Assembly (NCBI RefSeq): GCF_030867095.1
Contig: NC_081831.1
Location: 39,679,319 to 39,743,318, forward strand
DNA from: Alligator mississippiensis
Taxonomy: Eukaryota; Chordata; Crocodylia; Alligatoridae
DNA length: 64,000 bases
Reading direction: 5' to 3'
Shown: in pieces, positions 50,338-62,428 of the stretch
How positions within the stretch are numbered: the first letter of the stretch is position 1
Layout: every line of letters starts with the position of its first letter
Program-made: the position numbers and the translations under genes
The notes under the pieces: generated by a model
Database searches by the model: none
What the model saw: only the letters and a program-made list of their open reading frames with translations
What the model was told of the DNA's origin: nothing

Positions 50338-52400
50338 CCTCCCTGTCTGAGGTGCCAAAGTGTGGGAGCCATGCCGTAGGCATTGAGGAAGCCAGCCTTC
50401 CTGGAGCCCTGAGGGCAGAAGGCTTGAAGCTACTCAGTACTGTGTTTACAGTCATAAAGGAGGTGGCCTTTCCTTCACACTCCTGTACCATGCTGCCGTA
50501 CAGGCACACATCACAACACTACCCGAGCCAGGACTCTGCTGCTCCCTTTACAGGTTAGGCATTTGGGCTGGGGCCCAGCTCTCTGAGGGATTTGCTGGCC
50601 ATATTCCTGGTGCCCAAATGCTATGCCAATGCATTGGGTGTGTTGGCCTTGCTCTGTGGCCTTCCACCTGTTCTTGGCATTGCTCGAGTCATCCACCCTC
50701 TCAAGCAAGCTTGTCCTCTCCACTGTATCCCTTCCCTGCCAGAGGAGCTATTTATTGGAAGAGCAGAGACTGTGTGCTCTCCAAAGGCCTGGAGTTGCCC
50801 TGCTAGTGCCTGGGCTTCACTCTTTGCCCCTGCCGGTATGTGTTCTTGCGTGTACTGGTGTTTGTCTCTTGCAGCCTATGTGCAGGGGCCTTTCTAAATG
50901 TGCTTGTGCTGACCAGGACCATCTTCCCTTGCTCTGGACCTAGTGTGGGACAGGGCATGTCTTGTGGCCACACATTTGGCTTCTTTCCCTTTAGCAGTGC
51001 ATGGTCCTCCCCTCTGTTTTGTGTGGTGTTGGCACAACAAGCTGTTCAGACCTTCGTTCCTCCTGCAGGAGCAGCCACCCCTCCACATCACTTACTTCCC
51101 CCCAGCATATCGATTTTTGCCATGTGGCTTGCCAGTAAATGGTAGCAAAGCAGACCCAGAAGGAGCAGTGAGCTGTGGGTCTGCTCTCCCCTGGCTGTGC
51201 CAGTGCAGCTCTGATGAATGATGGGCAGCCCCATGTGGGGACAGTGTTTGCAGAGGCTCTGGTGAGGGGTGGTGAAGGCTTCTTCAGCTGTGGGAGTTCC
51301 TGAGTGTATGAGTTGCATGAGTGACAGTTTCACATAGCGACATGCCTTGCTGTGTCATGCGGCTAGCCAGTGGAGTTGGCTGTTAGGGCATCAGCTTGCT
51401 GCAACCATATCAAGAGGTGTATGGCTGTTCTACATCCAGTGGCTGTCACCACCATAGTGTCTGGGCATGGTGACATGGGCATTAGGACCCCTAACCCCAC
51501 ATTGCCTCCCCAAACAAGGAGAACAGTTCTCATCTGTGCTATCCCTGTGCTTGTTACTATAGCAGAGACCCAGTCAGCTGGTACAGGGCCCTGTTCTACC
51601 CAGAGCTTGGTGGCCACCTACGGCACTCCTCCAAAGGGCAGGAGTGGGAAGCCCTCAACCCTCGAAGAGGACAGGACCAGAGAGCTAGATGCCAGGTCTT
51701 GGCACTGATATTTCCCTGCTGAGCCACAAGAGGGAGCTAATGGTGAAGGGATGTGCCATTTCTCTATGGAGAAAGGAGGAGCCTTACCTGTTTTGGGCAA
51801 CTCCCAGTGGTGCCCTTAAGCTGTGTTAGTTTGCACTCAGTCATGGCTGTGATTGCAAAACCCAGCAGGGCTGAGCAGTTGGGCTTGAGCCCAGTAGTGG
51901 TGGGTTGGGGGTTCTTTTAGCAGTGTGTGTGTGAGGCTCATGGGAAGGGTGCTGAGGGGGATTACTGAGGCCTGTGCTTGTCCTTTTACTGAAAAACTAA
52001 GCAGAGACCTGCTGGCTTGGAGCCCAGGGCTCAGCTCTGGGGTGCAGAGCATGGTTAGCTGAGCCTTGGGGTCAAGTCATGAGAGGGGAAAAATAGAACC
52101 TCATAACCAAAGGCAACTTGGTACATGGGAGAGAGGAGTCCACTGGGCTCAGCTGCATAATAAGTGATTGGAGGAAGGGGGTTGTCCTTCCTCCCACCCC
52201 CACCCCCCGGCAGGGAGGAGAGAGGCCAGTGCACCCCATGGCAAGCTGTAGTCATGTTGTGTCCTGCAGCAACTGTCCCCTCCCTTCCCTGGGCCCTGGC
52301 AGAGCTGTTGAGGTCTCCAGTACCTTGTGCTCAGTCTATTTTTTAATTGCATAATTTATTGGAAAACTCTTTATTTCAAATAAACCTCCATTGTGCAATG
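50338..52400 (+). other. OCRL: OCRL 3' untranslated region
   Basis: About 2.06 kb from the stop codon to just past the first AATAAA. No AATAAA was found earlier in the stretch, so a single long 3' UTR is the simplest reading. Short open frames inside it are not genes. Confidence 0.75.
52379..52384 (+). terminator. OCRL: OCRL polyadenylation signal
   Basis: AATAAA in TTATTTCAAATAAACC. Cleavage is expected 10-30 bp downstream. The A/T-rich TTTTAATTGCATAATTTATT block just upstream fits a polyadenylation region. Confidence 0.8.
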
Positions 52401-52499
52401 AGTCAAGTGCTGCTTCAGCTGCCACTGCTGCCCTTCCTTTCCTCCCCCAGTCAAAGCATTGCTCATCAGGGCAGGCATGGCAGCCCAAGGGGCTAGATC

Positions 52500-52740
52500 A
52501 GGGGTGTTGCACTTTGCCTATGAGCTGCATCTGTCCTGCGGAGTCCCATAATCCAGCCCCTGGGGCTGCCCAGTTGTCCCATGTGCTGACCACATGAGCC
52601 CTGTGTGCAGTGTTGGGGACATGTGCCTCATATGGCACTGCTGCGGATGAATCCTGAGCTGCGCTGCCTGCTTGATCTATCATCCTGAGTCAGCCCAGGC
52701 AGGTGCCACATGTGCTGGGTAAGGATATAGGTGGGGAGTT
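52500..52740. mobile_element. hAT-like fragment downstream of OCRL
   Basis: Starts CAGGGGTGTTGCACTTTGCC, a hAT-type end. The right end was not identified with confidence. Confidence 0.35.
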
Positions 52741-54715
52741 TCCAAGTGCTGGGGTGGCACTTTCCACAGGTTTAATCTTTACACAATAGCAGTAAATCTG
52801 AAGAACCTCTAAGAACCCTATGATGACCTGCAGGATGGGATTTACTGCCTGTATCCACGTATGTACAAACCAGAGCTTTGTGCACTAGTGTGCACAGTTG
52901 TGGTGCTCACAAGTGTTTAAAGGAAAACTGTCTCCTTATACATTACAGCTGGAGAGGAGATATCAACCTCTTCCTGTAGTAGATGGCCTTTAGAGCAGCT
53001 TAGTTTAGCTCAGTTCAGTCTTCTCTGGAGCTTTCAAAGCCACAAAGAAAATGCAACCCACATACAGTTCTCCAGCACCCCCTTCCCCTTCTATTGTCAT
53101 AGCTTTCCAACAGCAGCAGCTCCTTGCTGTAAACAGGCACCTACTGAGCAGGTTCTAGAGCCAGACGCTAGTTTGCAATGGCTGGGCTAGAACTGGTCTG
53201 TCCTTGTTCAAAGGGGGCCTGAAGACACAATGTGAAGCTCTCCCTTTTCCCTCTCAGCGTCCCAGCCGCTTCTGAAGGCAACAGGCCCTACTCAGGCATG
53301 TGGCTGGCCCAAGCCCCAGGTGGGAAGCTGACCCTATCACTGCCCAGTCTGCAGGTAACATCAGTGAAAGCTTGAAATGGGGGAGGGGAAAAACAACCTC
53401 ACAGTGCTGTTGTTGCCAGTGTCAAGGCACATGCACTGCCCTAGGACTATGCTGGGGCCTTGCATCTGCTAACCCCACTCCTGTCCCTTGGTAATGGCTA
53501 CTTGGTTCCTAAGCCAAGGGAAGAAGTGGGAAGAGGGCTCAGCCTGAAAAGGGTAAGGCAGATTGAGCTGTGTGAGCTGCATTGTCTGTAAGTGCATGCA
53601 GCCCCAAGGTCTGATTCCCTTGGTGATGGCAATGGGCTAGACCAGGGAGTTCAGGCTGGACATGGGGCAGGCTCTGACCAAGTATGTGGCCTTCTGTGGA
53701 GACCTTACTGCTGAGATTTACTTCTCTCCTTGCTGAGTTTATACTTTTGCCCTCTGCTACAGTCCCATGGGGCCTTGCCCCAGATTTGACAGCCCTAGTC
53801 CTGAGCAGAAATGTTACTGCTGTGTGAGGAATCTCTGAGCATGTGTTACTGTTTTCCAGCTCTGGGGCTGTGGTGAAGAGCTTGCCTGACTAGTGTCACC
53901 TTAGCACCAAGTGCCCAGTGTGCTGGGTCCCTCACCTGGCTTTAGGCTGATAAGGTAGACTGGGTCACTGCTGTGGAAATGGTTCTGTTCTCCTTGCATT
54001 GAGGGCATTGGAATCTAGTCTGTAAACGAACCGCAGCTTTTGTTGCTCCCCGAATTTGCAAATCTCTAATAAATCTCAAATTAAACAAAGCCCCTTCCCA
54101 TATCCAGCAGGGAGGTTTGGTGGCTCCCAGTGCAAGCATTCATATCACACTTTAGAGCACACAGTCCATTGGGCTGGTGATACTTGCTCAGAGCTAGTTG
54201 CACCCAAAGTGGCAGCAATACCATTCATGGCCAGCAGGTAGCTCCAGCATGCTGCTTTTCCACTGCTGCATGCAGATATGCAAGGCTAAGACACCCTGTT
54301 CACTGGTAAGTTGCTGCTTGTTCCCTAGACCTGTTTGGTATCTCAGTGTCTGTGGGTTACAATTACACCACCTTTGCTGGCTGCCTCCCCCACCCAAACT
54401 CAGCCACCTTTGTTCAATGCTCTGTGCTCTGAGTCCTTGCAAAGACTCTGCATGCTGAAGCCATTGGTCACATTCCTGATGTTAATTTGCTGGGTTCAGG
54501 TGCCAAACCAGCTTTTGCGGCCTCTGAAGGCAGATTTGAGGACAGCCACCAGAGGCTAGTGCTACTCACGCCACTCACAGCAGCCTTGCTGTGCTGCTTC
54601 TGCCCCAGGTCTTGAGAGCAGCTGACTTCTAGAGAGCAGGGTTCTGTGGGGAGGGACTGTGGCTTTTGTCCTGTGTGTGCAGTGTCTGGTATGGTGGGTC
54701 TTCAGCTGAGGTATC
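52741..54715. other. Intergenic DNA, nothing recognised
   Basis: No exon pairs or repeat ends. An AATAAA at about 54069 has no upstream gene to go with it. Confidence 0.45.
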
Positions 54716-55470
54716 ATCTCTACTACAAGTCCTGATTAACCTCTAGGCTTCTGTCAGCCAAAGGCCCACCATTTCAGATGCTGCACACGGTACAGTGTAA
54801 ATGCCAGGGCTGTGTTAATCAGGACTTGTAGTAGAGATATCTTTTATTAGACCAACCAGATTTTTGCAAAAAAAAAAATTCTTTAATTGCAAGCTTTTGG
54901 GCACAAACACCCTTCATCAGGCACTGGAGAAAAGACTGTAAAAGTTCTCCTGGGGAGAAACGAAAGTTCATATTTCATAGGATTTCACAGAGGAGTCAAT
55001 AGATGGAAAACTCCTCTGGGCAGTCAGTTCATAGCTGGCATGAAGCCTCTCACCTCCTGTGAGGATCTGTGATGATGCAAATTACATTGAAACAAAGGCA
55101 GGAGCAGGATCTCAGGTTTCAAGTGGTCACACTTGCTTCCTGCTAGGGAAAATACGAAGATTTCATTTTTAAAAATGAGCTAAAATTCGATATCTTCCAT
55201 GTGTCAGGTATCCAGGTTGTAGCTGTATTGGTCTAGAGGAAAAGGCAATCAGGACTTGTAGTAGAGATGATATCTTTATTCGACCAAACAGATTTTTGGT
55301 TGTCTACCTAACACAGAACCTTTTCTGCCTAATGCAGTAACAGGGCTGTGTTAGGCAGACAAGGTTCTTTGGGTAAATCTGATATCTTTTATTAGACCAA
55401 TTAAAATAGTTGAAAAATTCTTTGCAAGCTTTTGGGTACAAACACCCTTCAACAGGCTGAGGAAGTAGTT
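54716..55470 (-). mobile_element. Cluster of Penelope-like terminal fragments
   Basis: Three pieces (about 54814-54925, 55215-55300, 55345-55460) carry TATCTTTTATTAGACCAA-like and AAGCTTTTGGG(C/T)ACAAAC blocks followed by CCCTTCATCAGGC, the same terminal block as in the PLE at 1.1-2.2 kb. A 25-bp perfect inverted repeat joins 54716-54740 and 54814-54838. On the minus strand the terminal block reads CTGATGA...AAAAGC, a hammerhead-like core with its GAAA decayed. Confidence 0.55.
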
Positions 55471-56509
55471 GAGCTGTATTAGGGCTTCAGCACACCCAGC
55501 CCTTCTACAAATGCCCTCTGGCCCTCACAGCTCATCTGGCAAAGCCAAGGCAGAGCTTACTGCACCCCACTGCTCTCTCAGGGGCCAGGGAAGCAGAAGG
55601 TACACAGAGGTGACTGAGGCTGTCCCTGGGCATCCCCAGTGAGGCCTCAGCCAGGTTGGCATTCCCACCAGTTAGGCCTGGTGAAGTCGGGGCTGAGGTG
55701 TCTCAGCCCCTGCTCTGCCTCTGGTGGTTCTGGCTGCTTGAGATGGAACCAAGCTTAGAGGCTTAGCACAAAGATGCCACCTGCTGCCACCAAAGTGCAG
55801 CAGTGCTGGGATGGAAAGGTAGTTCTTCGTACAGCCAAGGCCAGAGCTTCCAGCATCCCAAAATGGCATCTGGGACCTTCTCATGCCAGCCTGCATTCCA
55901 AATGCAGCCTAGGGCCACTCACTTGAATTGGGCCTGGTGCCAGGGGATGCCAGCAGAGCCCTTGTGGCCTGTGAGTACTTAGTGGGTCTGAGGGAAGCTG
56001 GTAAATGCATAAGCAGCAATCCTGCTCGTGAGTGTCCACAACAGCTTGTTGTCTGAGTAGTGTGAGGGCAGGCAATGGCTGCAGAGCCAGCACTGCTCAA
56101 GGCACTGACATCTCTGCACAGCTTTTGCAGGCTCACAAGTACATGCCTTAGACAAAACTACTTCCCTCCCTGGAGCTGTGCTGTGTGTGTTGCACTTGCT
56201 GGGTGCCATGCTTCAGGCAGATGGCTGTCCCTGCTGAAAGGGGCCTGGGCCCAGCCTTCCCAGTCCCTGCTTAGGGTTCACACAGCAACCAAACAATTCC
56301 CCTGGCAATCCCCAAAGTGCTCCAAAGCCACTGACATAAAAAATGCTGGGTCAGGGCCTTTTACGGAGCTCTGTTGAGGCCCTAAGCAGACAAGAGTTTA
56401 ACTCAGGCTGGGGAAATGACCTCTTCCCCACCAACACAGGCTGAACCAAAAGCCCTCTTGTTCTGGGAGGAGAGCATTCCTATGGAGCAAGGCTGCTGAT
56501 TTGAGTGTA
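55471..56509. other. Intergenic DNA, nothing recognised
   Basis: G/C-moderate DNA with short open frames on the minus strand that show no family. Confidence 0.45.
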
Positions 56510-56517
56510 CACCTGAG

Positions 56518-57379
56518 TAGGGTTACTGTATGTCTGGGTTTTCCCATACATGTCCTGTGTTTAGAACCTCCAGTCTTGGTCTGGGATGTTTTTTAAATTT
56601 ACTCAAATGTCCGGAAGTTTGGTCAGCTCAGCTTCAAAGTTTTTTTTCCTGGCACTTCCCAGCTTGCCCTAGCAAGGGGCTGCTCAGGGCTGGGGGCAGG
56701 GCGATTGGAGCCAGGGCGTGCACAGGTGGTTGGCATGTAGCCAGGCAGGGGGTGGGAGCAGCTGGGTAGCTAGGTACAGATAAGTCTGTGGGAGGCAGTG
56801 TGTGTGGGTTTGGGAGGGAGGGGGCAGGCCGGGTCTGGGGCTGCAGCAGGGTTGGGGAGGCTCCTGCCACTTTCAGGGGCATCAGGGAGCTGCATGGCTG
56901 GCCTGAAGGCACTGAAGCTTGTGCTTGTGCTCACAAGGGCTGGGCTCGGGATCAGGGGGCAGTGGGTCAGGAGTGAGGGACACTGGAAGGGCTGCAAGGC
57001 CTGTGGCTTCAGAGTGAGGGGCACTGGGGGGGTCAGAGGTGCTGAGAGTGAGGGGCACCGGGGGGGGGCGGTGGATTGGGGGCTCAGGGCTCTGGCAGCA
57101 CCAGGAAATTGCAGGTTGGGAGTGAGGGGCACCAGCATAGCCCAGGGGGCAGAGTACTGTGGTTTGGGAGTCAGGGGCACTGGCAGGGTCCATGGTCTGC
57201 AGGTCAGAAGTGAGGGGCAGCAGCAGGGCTGGGGGGGTGGGCTGTGGTTTGGGAGTGAGGGGAAACAGAATGGGTGGGGCAAGGCACTGCCACATCAGTG
57301 CCCGCCCCCCACCCCCGGTCATATACCCCTGCACAACAGGTGGTGTGATTTTTTTGGAACTGGAAATATGGTAACCCTA
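56518..57379. mobile_element. Non-autonomous hAT element with internal minisatellite, 862 bp
   Basis: Ends TAGGGTTACTGTATGTC and the complement of TAGGGTTACCATATTTCC, flanked by CACCTGAG (56510-56517) and CACTTGAG (57380-57387), 7 of 8 matching. The interior 56960-57265 is an irregular array of AGTGAGGGGCAC(T/C)GG units, which explains long open frames on both strands. Confidence 0.8.
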
Positions 57380-57574
57380 CACTTGAGTGCATCCTGGGAG
57401 TCCTTTTCCCATGTTGACAAGGCCATAGTGACAGACAAAGCCACATCAGACCCTACTCCACAGAACAGAGCAGCTCCCTGCCCCAGCTGGGGTCTGTATC
57501 TGGCCATAGCGTTCTACTCCACCTGGGAGCCCATACCCATGCCCAGCACCTAGCTGGTATCCTGCCACCCAGAC

Positions 57575-57715
57575 CACCACACTTCGCTACATAGGACTGG
57601 AAGGGTCTCCAGATCATCATGGGCAGTCATTGACCCAAGTAATTCCCCAAATTGCAACTTCAGACCCTCACCCACAGGAAGTAACAGAACCAAGAACATC
57701 CTACAGCATACCATA
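57575..57715 (-). repeat. Possible old CR1 3' fragment, antisense
   Basis: Begins CTACATAGGACTGGAAGGGT, then CTCCAGATCATC, resembling the complement of a CR1 3' end. Too decayed to be sure. Confidence 0.3.
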
Positions 57716-59950
57716 GGTAAGAGGAAGGGAGACAAAGGTACCGCCACTGCCCTACCACTTCAATGAGGGGGAAGCAGTGGGTTAGTACATGCTGAGAAGA
57801 TTCTAGGGAAAGGATTATGCCCCACACTATGAGGCAAAGCTCCCATAGGCTGTGCCTGTATGCCCACCATTATAACCAGGACCAAAACTCTTCCATCCCT
57901 CTCTTTCCTGACTATAGCACCCTAGTTCAGTCCCTGCTAAAAGCCAAGATGGCAGCTGTCACAGCTCTATAAAGGCCAGATCCCCCAAGCCATTCGTTTA
58001 GCAAGCTAGGTACTTCAGGAGCCTGGCCTCTATTTGGGTACCACAGTGAAAGCTACTTGTGAAACTGGATGCATGTGCTTGTCTTCTGTCAAGGACCAGA
58101 CCTTCCCCATGTCACTGTGATTGCTCTGGGGCTCTTGGGGAATATGGTCCTGAGAATTAATCAGATGCTTAGTGCACCATAGGGAGATGCTCAGATATTG
58201 TTGTGTGAGGGCAGGATAAGAATTGGAAGGGAATAGAATAGAATTACAAGTGACAGCTGGAGGGAACAGGAGTCCTATCTAAAGGCATATGTGCTTGGGC
58301 CACTGATCGGCTAGGCTTGTGGTGGAGTGTCCTGTCCCACAAGCTGGTTGCACTTCCCCAGAAGCTAGGATCCCTAGTGAACCCTCACGAAGCAACTAAC
58401 TGACAGCACGGCCTAGCTGCTTGAGAGCCAGGCCAGGGCAGCAAAGCCTGGTTGGTGGTTCCCCAGAGCATGCTCCCCAAGCTGGGAAGGCAGCTGGACC
58501 GCAGTGGAGAAAGGAAAGTGCATCCTGAAGCAGGAACTGCAGACAGTGTCACCTCCAGCTGCATCCTGCTGCCTCCTTCAAGGATTGCCTCTGGCCTTGC
58601 ACGCCACCCAGAGCAGCTGCATGCTCTGGGACTGCGTCACAGAATGCCTTGCAAGGTGTCCCCCATTGTTCTATGTAGCTCCTGCATTCCTGTGGCTGAT
58701 GAGAGGAAATGCCAGAGCAGGGAGCAAATTGTCCATGCAGCTGGGGGGACCCAAGCCAAAGCACAAGCTTGTGCCAGGGGGCTGTAGTATTCCTGCTGCT
58801 GCTGCAAGTAAGCGGAGGCTTAAGTTGCTTCCTTTCCCCTGCCCCTTCAGGTAGAGCCAAGGCCAGTGCTTCATAGTCTAAAAAGGGACACTGTGCCCAG
58901 GAAAAAGACTCCCTGGGAAAATGGGAAAGGAGGGCTGGCATCTAGCTCTTGGGCATCTGCAGTGTCTACAGAAGAGAAGCAGAAGGAGAAGGGCTCTGGT
59001 CTGCTTGCACATCCCTGGAGCAGTGCTGGCATTCAGCAGCACTGAGCTGGTTCTAGGGTGTATGTTATGAGCTATAAGAGTGGGCTGCCCAGTGCTGACT
59101 ATAGGCAGAGACATCCTAAAATGGAGGTTGTGGTATCAGTTCTGTGAGGCACCTCTGTGCTCTCCCAGGAGGTTACCAAACAGAGCAATCTGGCTAGGAT
59201 CAGGGGGTGCAGAAGGCTTGTGGTTCAAATCCTGCTACTCACCCAGCCCCAGGGAGGCTCTGCAGGGTGCTGAATATGCACAAACCATTTGCAGCTTTGT
59301 TAGCCCCAAAGATTTAAAATCCCAAGTCATTCCCACAGGAGCCCTGAGCCCTGATCATAGAGATTACACCACACACTTGGCTGCTAGATGACTGTGAACT
59401 CCTATTCACATGCCCCAGACCTGTGTGGTGCTTCCAGTGCAGCCGGCTCTCATGCATGCAGTTGGGTGGCAGGTGACACAGCCTGAGGCAGCTTTTGTGG
59501 GTTACTGGAGCATCTGATTGGACACAATCCCATGGGGAGACTGAGATATGGCAGAAATATGCATCTTTTGGGCTCTAACAGGGCGCAGTTCTGTTCCCAC
59601 ATCTGTCTGATGTGGCCTTGTGCAGCCTCTCCACTCCCTTACCTGTGACATATGTCACCACAGAAGTGTGAAACCAAGGGTCATAGATATGCTAAGAGCA
59701 AGGAGTGGAAAGCTGGGATCAGGATGCAGGGTCTCCATCTCAGAAAAGGACACAAGAAAACCAGCTGCTGGCAGCTGAAGCTTGAAGTTGAAGGATAAAC
59801 CAAGAACAGATTCTTCGTGCTGAGGGGAACTGAGCATTTGAAATATGTACATAGTGGGTGATGAAGTCTCCAGCATGTGGTATCTGCACATCCAGGCTGG
59901 GTGTCTACCAGAATGATCCCTGCCTCTGATGGGAGATCTAGGCTGGAGGC
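57716..59950. other. Intergenic DNA, nothing recognised
   Basis: A tRNA-like box B (GGTTCAAATCC) at about 59221 lies in sequence that could be an old SINE. No A box or full tRNA fold is visible. No gene is supported. Confidence 0.45.
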
Positions 59951-59959
59951 AGGAATCAC

Positions 59960-60010
59960 AGGCTGGATACACAGGAGGTCGGACTAGATGCGCAGAAGGT
60001 CCCTTATCTA
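59960..60010 (+). repeat. CR1 3'-end fragment
   Basis: AGGAGGTCGGACTAGATG, then CAGAAGGTCCCTTATC, matches the common CR1 3' end. Only about 50 bp is recognisable. A TTAATAAAG signal at about 60123 follows, which may belong to an unrelated element. Confidence 0.45.
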
Positions 60011-61374
60011 GAAACATGCGTGGAACATGGACGGAAGAGCACGTGTTGCAAAAGGAAAGTGGTCTGTGTGTATGTGGGTGGAAGGCTGGTTGTAGAGGCA
60101 GCATCTCTGTGTCTAGTTTGCTTAATAAAGAGAGTTTAGTTTTATGGGCATGCTGTGCTCCTGTGTTATTACTTAGCATGAAATGCATGAAACATGTTTG
60201 GCAGCCATCAATCTGCTGAGTCTCCCAGTATGGAAGGGTGTCTGATAAATGGGCAAGGAAATCAGAGCCAGGAAACAGACAAACAAGCAGCCTGGAGGGA
60301 CCTTAAATACTGGAGCAGCTGAAAAAAGTATTTGATGACTGCCACAACCCCACTCAGAGAGCGACTCATTTTTACCTGAAACTAGGAAGCAGAAGACAGA
60401 ACAGATTTGTTATAGTGGTGAGACCTTTGGGTTCCATATGTAATTCTGGGGGCATATAAGACCCGTTAATGAGAGAGAGGATCATTTGGAGGCCATCTGA
60501 TAGTGGCTTATAGAGAAAAAGTGGAGAGAAACAGATCTAACCCAAGATAAATGTCTCCAAGTAACCCAAGAGAAATGTCTCCTCCGTGCCACCCTATGAC
60601 TTTGCCTCCCCTGGCCCTACTCACTCCACCCGCTCCTTAGGTCCTACCCACACTCTTCTTGCCTGGCCTCTCTCTGTGTCCCTGGTGCTTGAAATGGCAA
60701 AGCATTATACCTAGATTCTGCCTGGTTTCCTATTTGTTTCAGCCCTTTGGGTCAAGGACCTGCAGCCTACCTGGCCATGTATCCCCGCTGCCCAGCCCTG
60801 GGCACACTAGCCTGTCTGTGGCAGTGACAAACAGCAAGGTACAGTCTGGTGCCATGCCTGCAGCCCAGGGCTGTAGTACGAAGGGACCAGGTTAGCTGGG
60901 TTCTCACATGCTGGCAAGGCAGGCTTCTCAGGCCTACAGACAGGAAACAGCACAGGGAGGAAAAATTTTGCAGAGCAGTTTCAAAGCACAAACCAGAAAC
61001 CCCTTCTTTGGAAGAACCCTTCAGATAAGGGAATCTCCACCTGCTCAGCCTTGGAGACGGCTGGCCACGCAGAGCCAGCAGGCAAGCAGCCAGGCCAGGA
61101 AAGGCCAGAGATTCCAGGGTTCCCTGGTGGGTCTGCAGCACAGGGAGCCTCCTCTTCTACTGCCAGCTGGACAAATACCCAGTCTGGGGTCCTCCCTTGG
61201 CCCCCAGGGCTGAACACTTCCAGGACATGCCTCAAGGTTGGGGTCAGAGCCCAGCTGTGTATCTGCTGGACATGGGCCAAGCCTGCTCTGCACTCAGAGC
61301 TATAAGGCACCCTACTAGGTGGAACCCCACTGTATGGGATGGGCAGGGTGCCATATATGACCACTAGCCTCATC
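60011..61374. other. Intergenic DNA, nothing recognised
   Basis: No exon, RNA gene or repeat boundary that I can support. Confidence 0.45.
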
Positions 61375-61640
61375 AACTGTGCACCAGAATGAATGCACAC
61401 CGAAAATCTATCAAAGACAAAAATACCCAATTGCCTGTGGATGCATATTTCTCACAAGACAACCACTCTCTTTCCAGTCTCTCAGTTGCAATCTTCAAAG
61501 AGAATTTACAAAGCATATTTCATAGGTGAGCCTACAAACTTCACTTTATAAATCTACTGGATACAAAAAATCATGAATTAATTATAGACATTGGATTTAT
61601 GGCACATTATAACCTACCTGCCATCCAATAACCCCAGGTA
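61375..61640 (+). pseudogene. Penelope-like element, C-terminal coding relic
   Basis: Parallel to 1766-1990. The frame pieces include RMNAHRKSIKDKNTQLPV and, after frameshifts, NLQSIFHR-like, LHFINLLDTKNHELI and IGFMAHYNLPA. It keeps a part (SQDNHSLSSLSVAI-like) deleted in the first copy. Shifts and stops make it non-coding. Confidence 0.55.
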
Positions 61641-61673
61641 ACCTCTCTACATTTTACTAGCTACATTTTATCA

Positions 61674-61807
61674 CTGGTTAACATTCCCTTCCTCTGTGTC
61701 CCCAGGAGCTGGGGTGGCAATTGGTCCTATCTGACCCCAAGCTGTCTGCCCTGCACCCACCGCCAGGAGCAACAGCAGGAGTGCGGGGGTGGGCAGGGTC
61801 TCCATGG
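61674..61807 (-). other. Short open frame with a signal-peptide-like start
   Basis: The minus-strand frame from an ATG at about 61805 reads METLPTPALLLLLLAVGAG, then QTAWGQ and about 20 more residues before a stop. It has a short N region, a Leu-rich core and small residues. No splice donor or homology lets me call it a gene, and Leu runs are common in (CAG)-like DNA. Confidence 0.2.
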
Positions 61808-62299
61808 AGACCAGTCCAGGACCCCAGTGGGTAGTGCGTGCTTGGCCAGGTGAATGGGATGGGGCTGTGGGTAGGTGAACAGATGGAGAGTGGAGCAGGA
61901 TCGGTAGGCAGGGCTGGGGCTGGATCGCGAGCAGTGATGGGTGCTGATTCTGCAAGCAGAAGTTGGCCTCTGTCTGTGGAACCAGCGCCTGTCGCAGGGG
62001 CGTGCAGGGAGCAGATTGCAGCTCTGCCCTGGGCCCTGGCCCCACACTGTCACCACCCCATAATCTGATCCCAGCCCAGGCCCCAGCCCCAACCCCAGCT
62101 TCTGCCCTTCTGTCCCACCCCTGGATGCCACTCCCTACCCACCTGCCCACCCTTAGCCTCATCCCATTGCCCTACCTGCAGGGGTCCTGGGCCCATCTTG
62201 ATGAAGACCCCACCTGTCTACTCCATCCAGCACCTCCAGTGCAGTGGGTGCAGGGTGGATTGGCAACAACAGCTGGACAGAGTCCAGCCATTGCACCAC

Positions 62300-62420
62300 C
62301 TCTGCCCCAGCCACGCACGCTACAGCCTGGACTGGGCAGGGCCAAGGAACCTGCTGCAGGCCAGATAAAATCCCTTGGTGGGCCAGATCAGGCCCCTGGG
62401 CTGTATTTTGCCCACCTTTG
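62300..62420. mobile_element. hAT-like right end
   Basis: GGTGGGCCAGATCAGGCCCC, then TGTATTTTGCCCACCTTTG, is the complement of a common hAT terminus (CAAAGGTGGGCAAAATACA). The left end was not located, and the next hAT element begins within 10 bp. Confidence 0.45.
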
Positions 62421-62428
62421 ATCTACAG

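Noticed and set aside
59200..59245. tRNA gene suggested by box B GGTTCAAATCC
   Set aside because: No A box, acceptor stem or anticodon arm could be drawn. It is at best an old SINE remnant.
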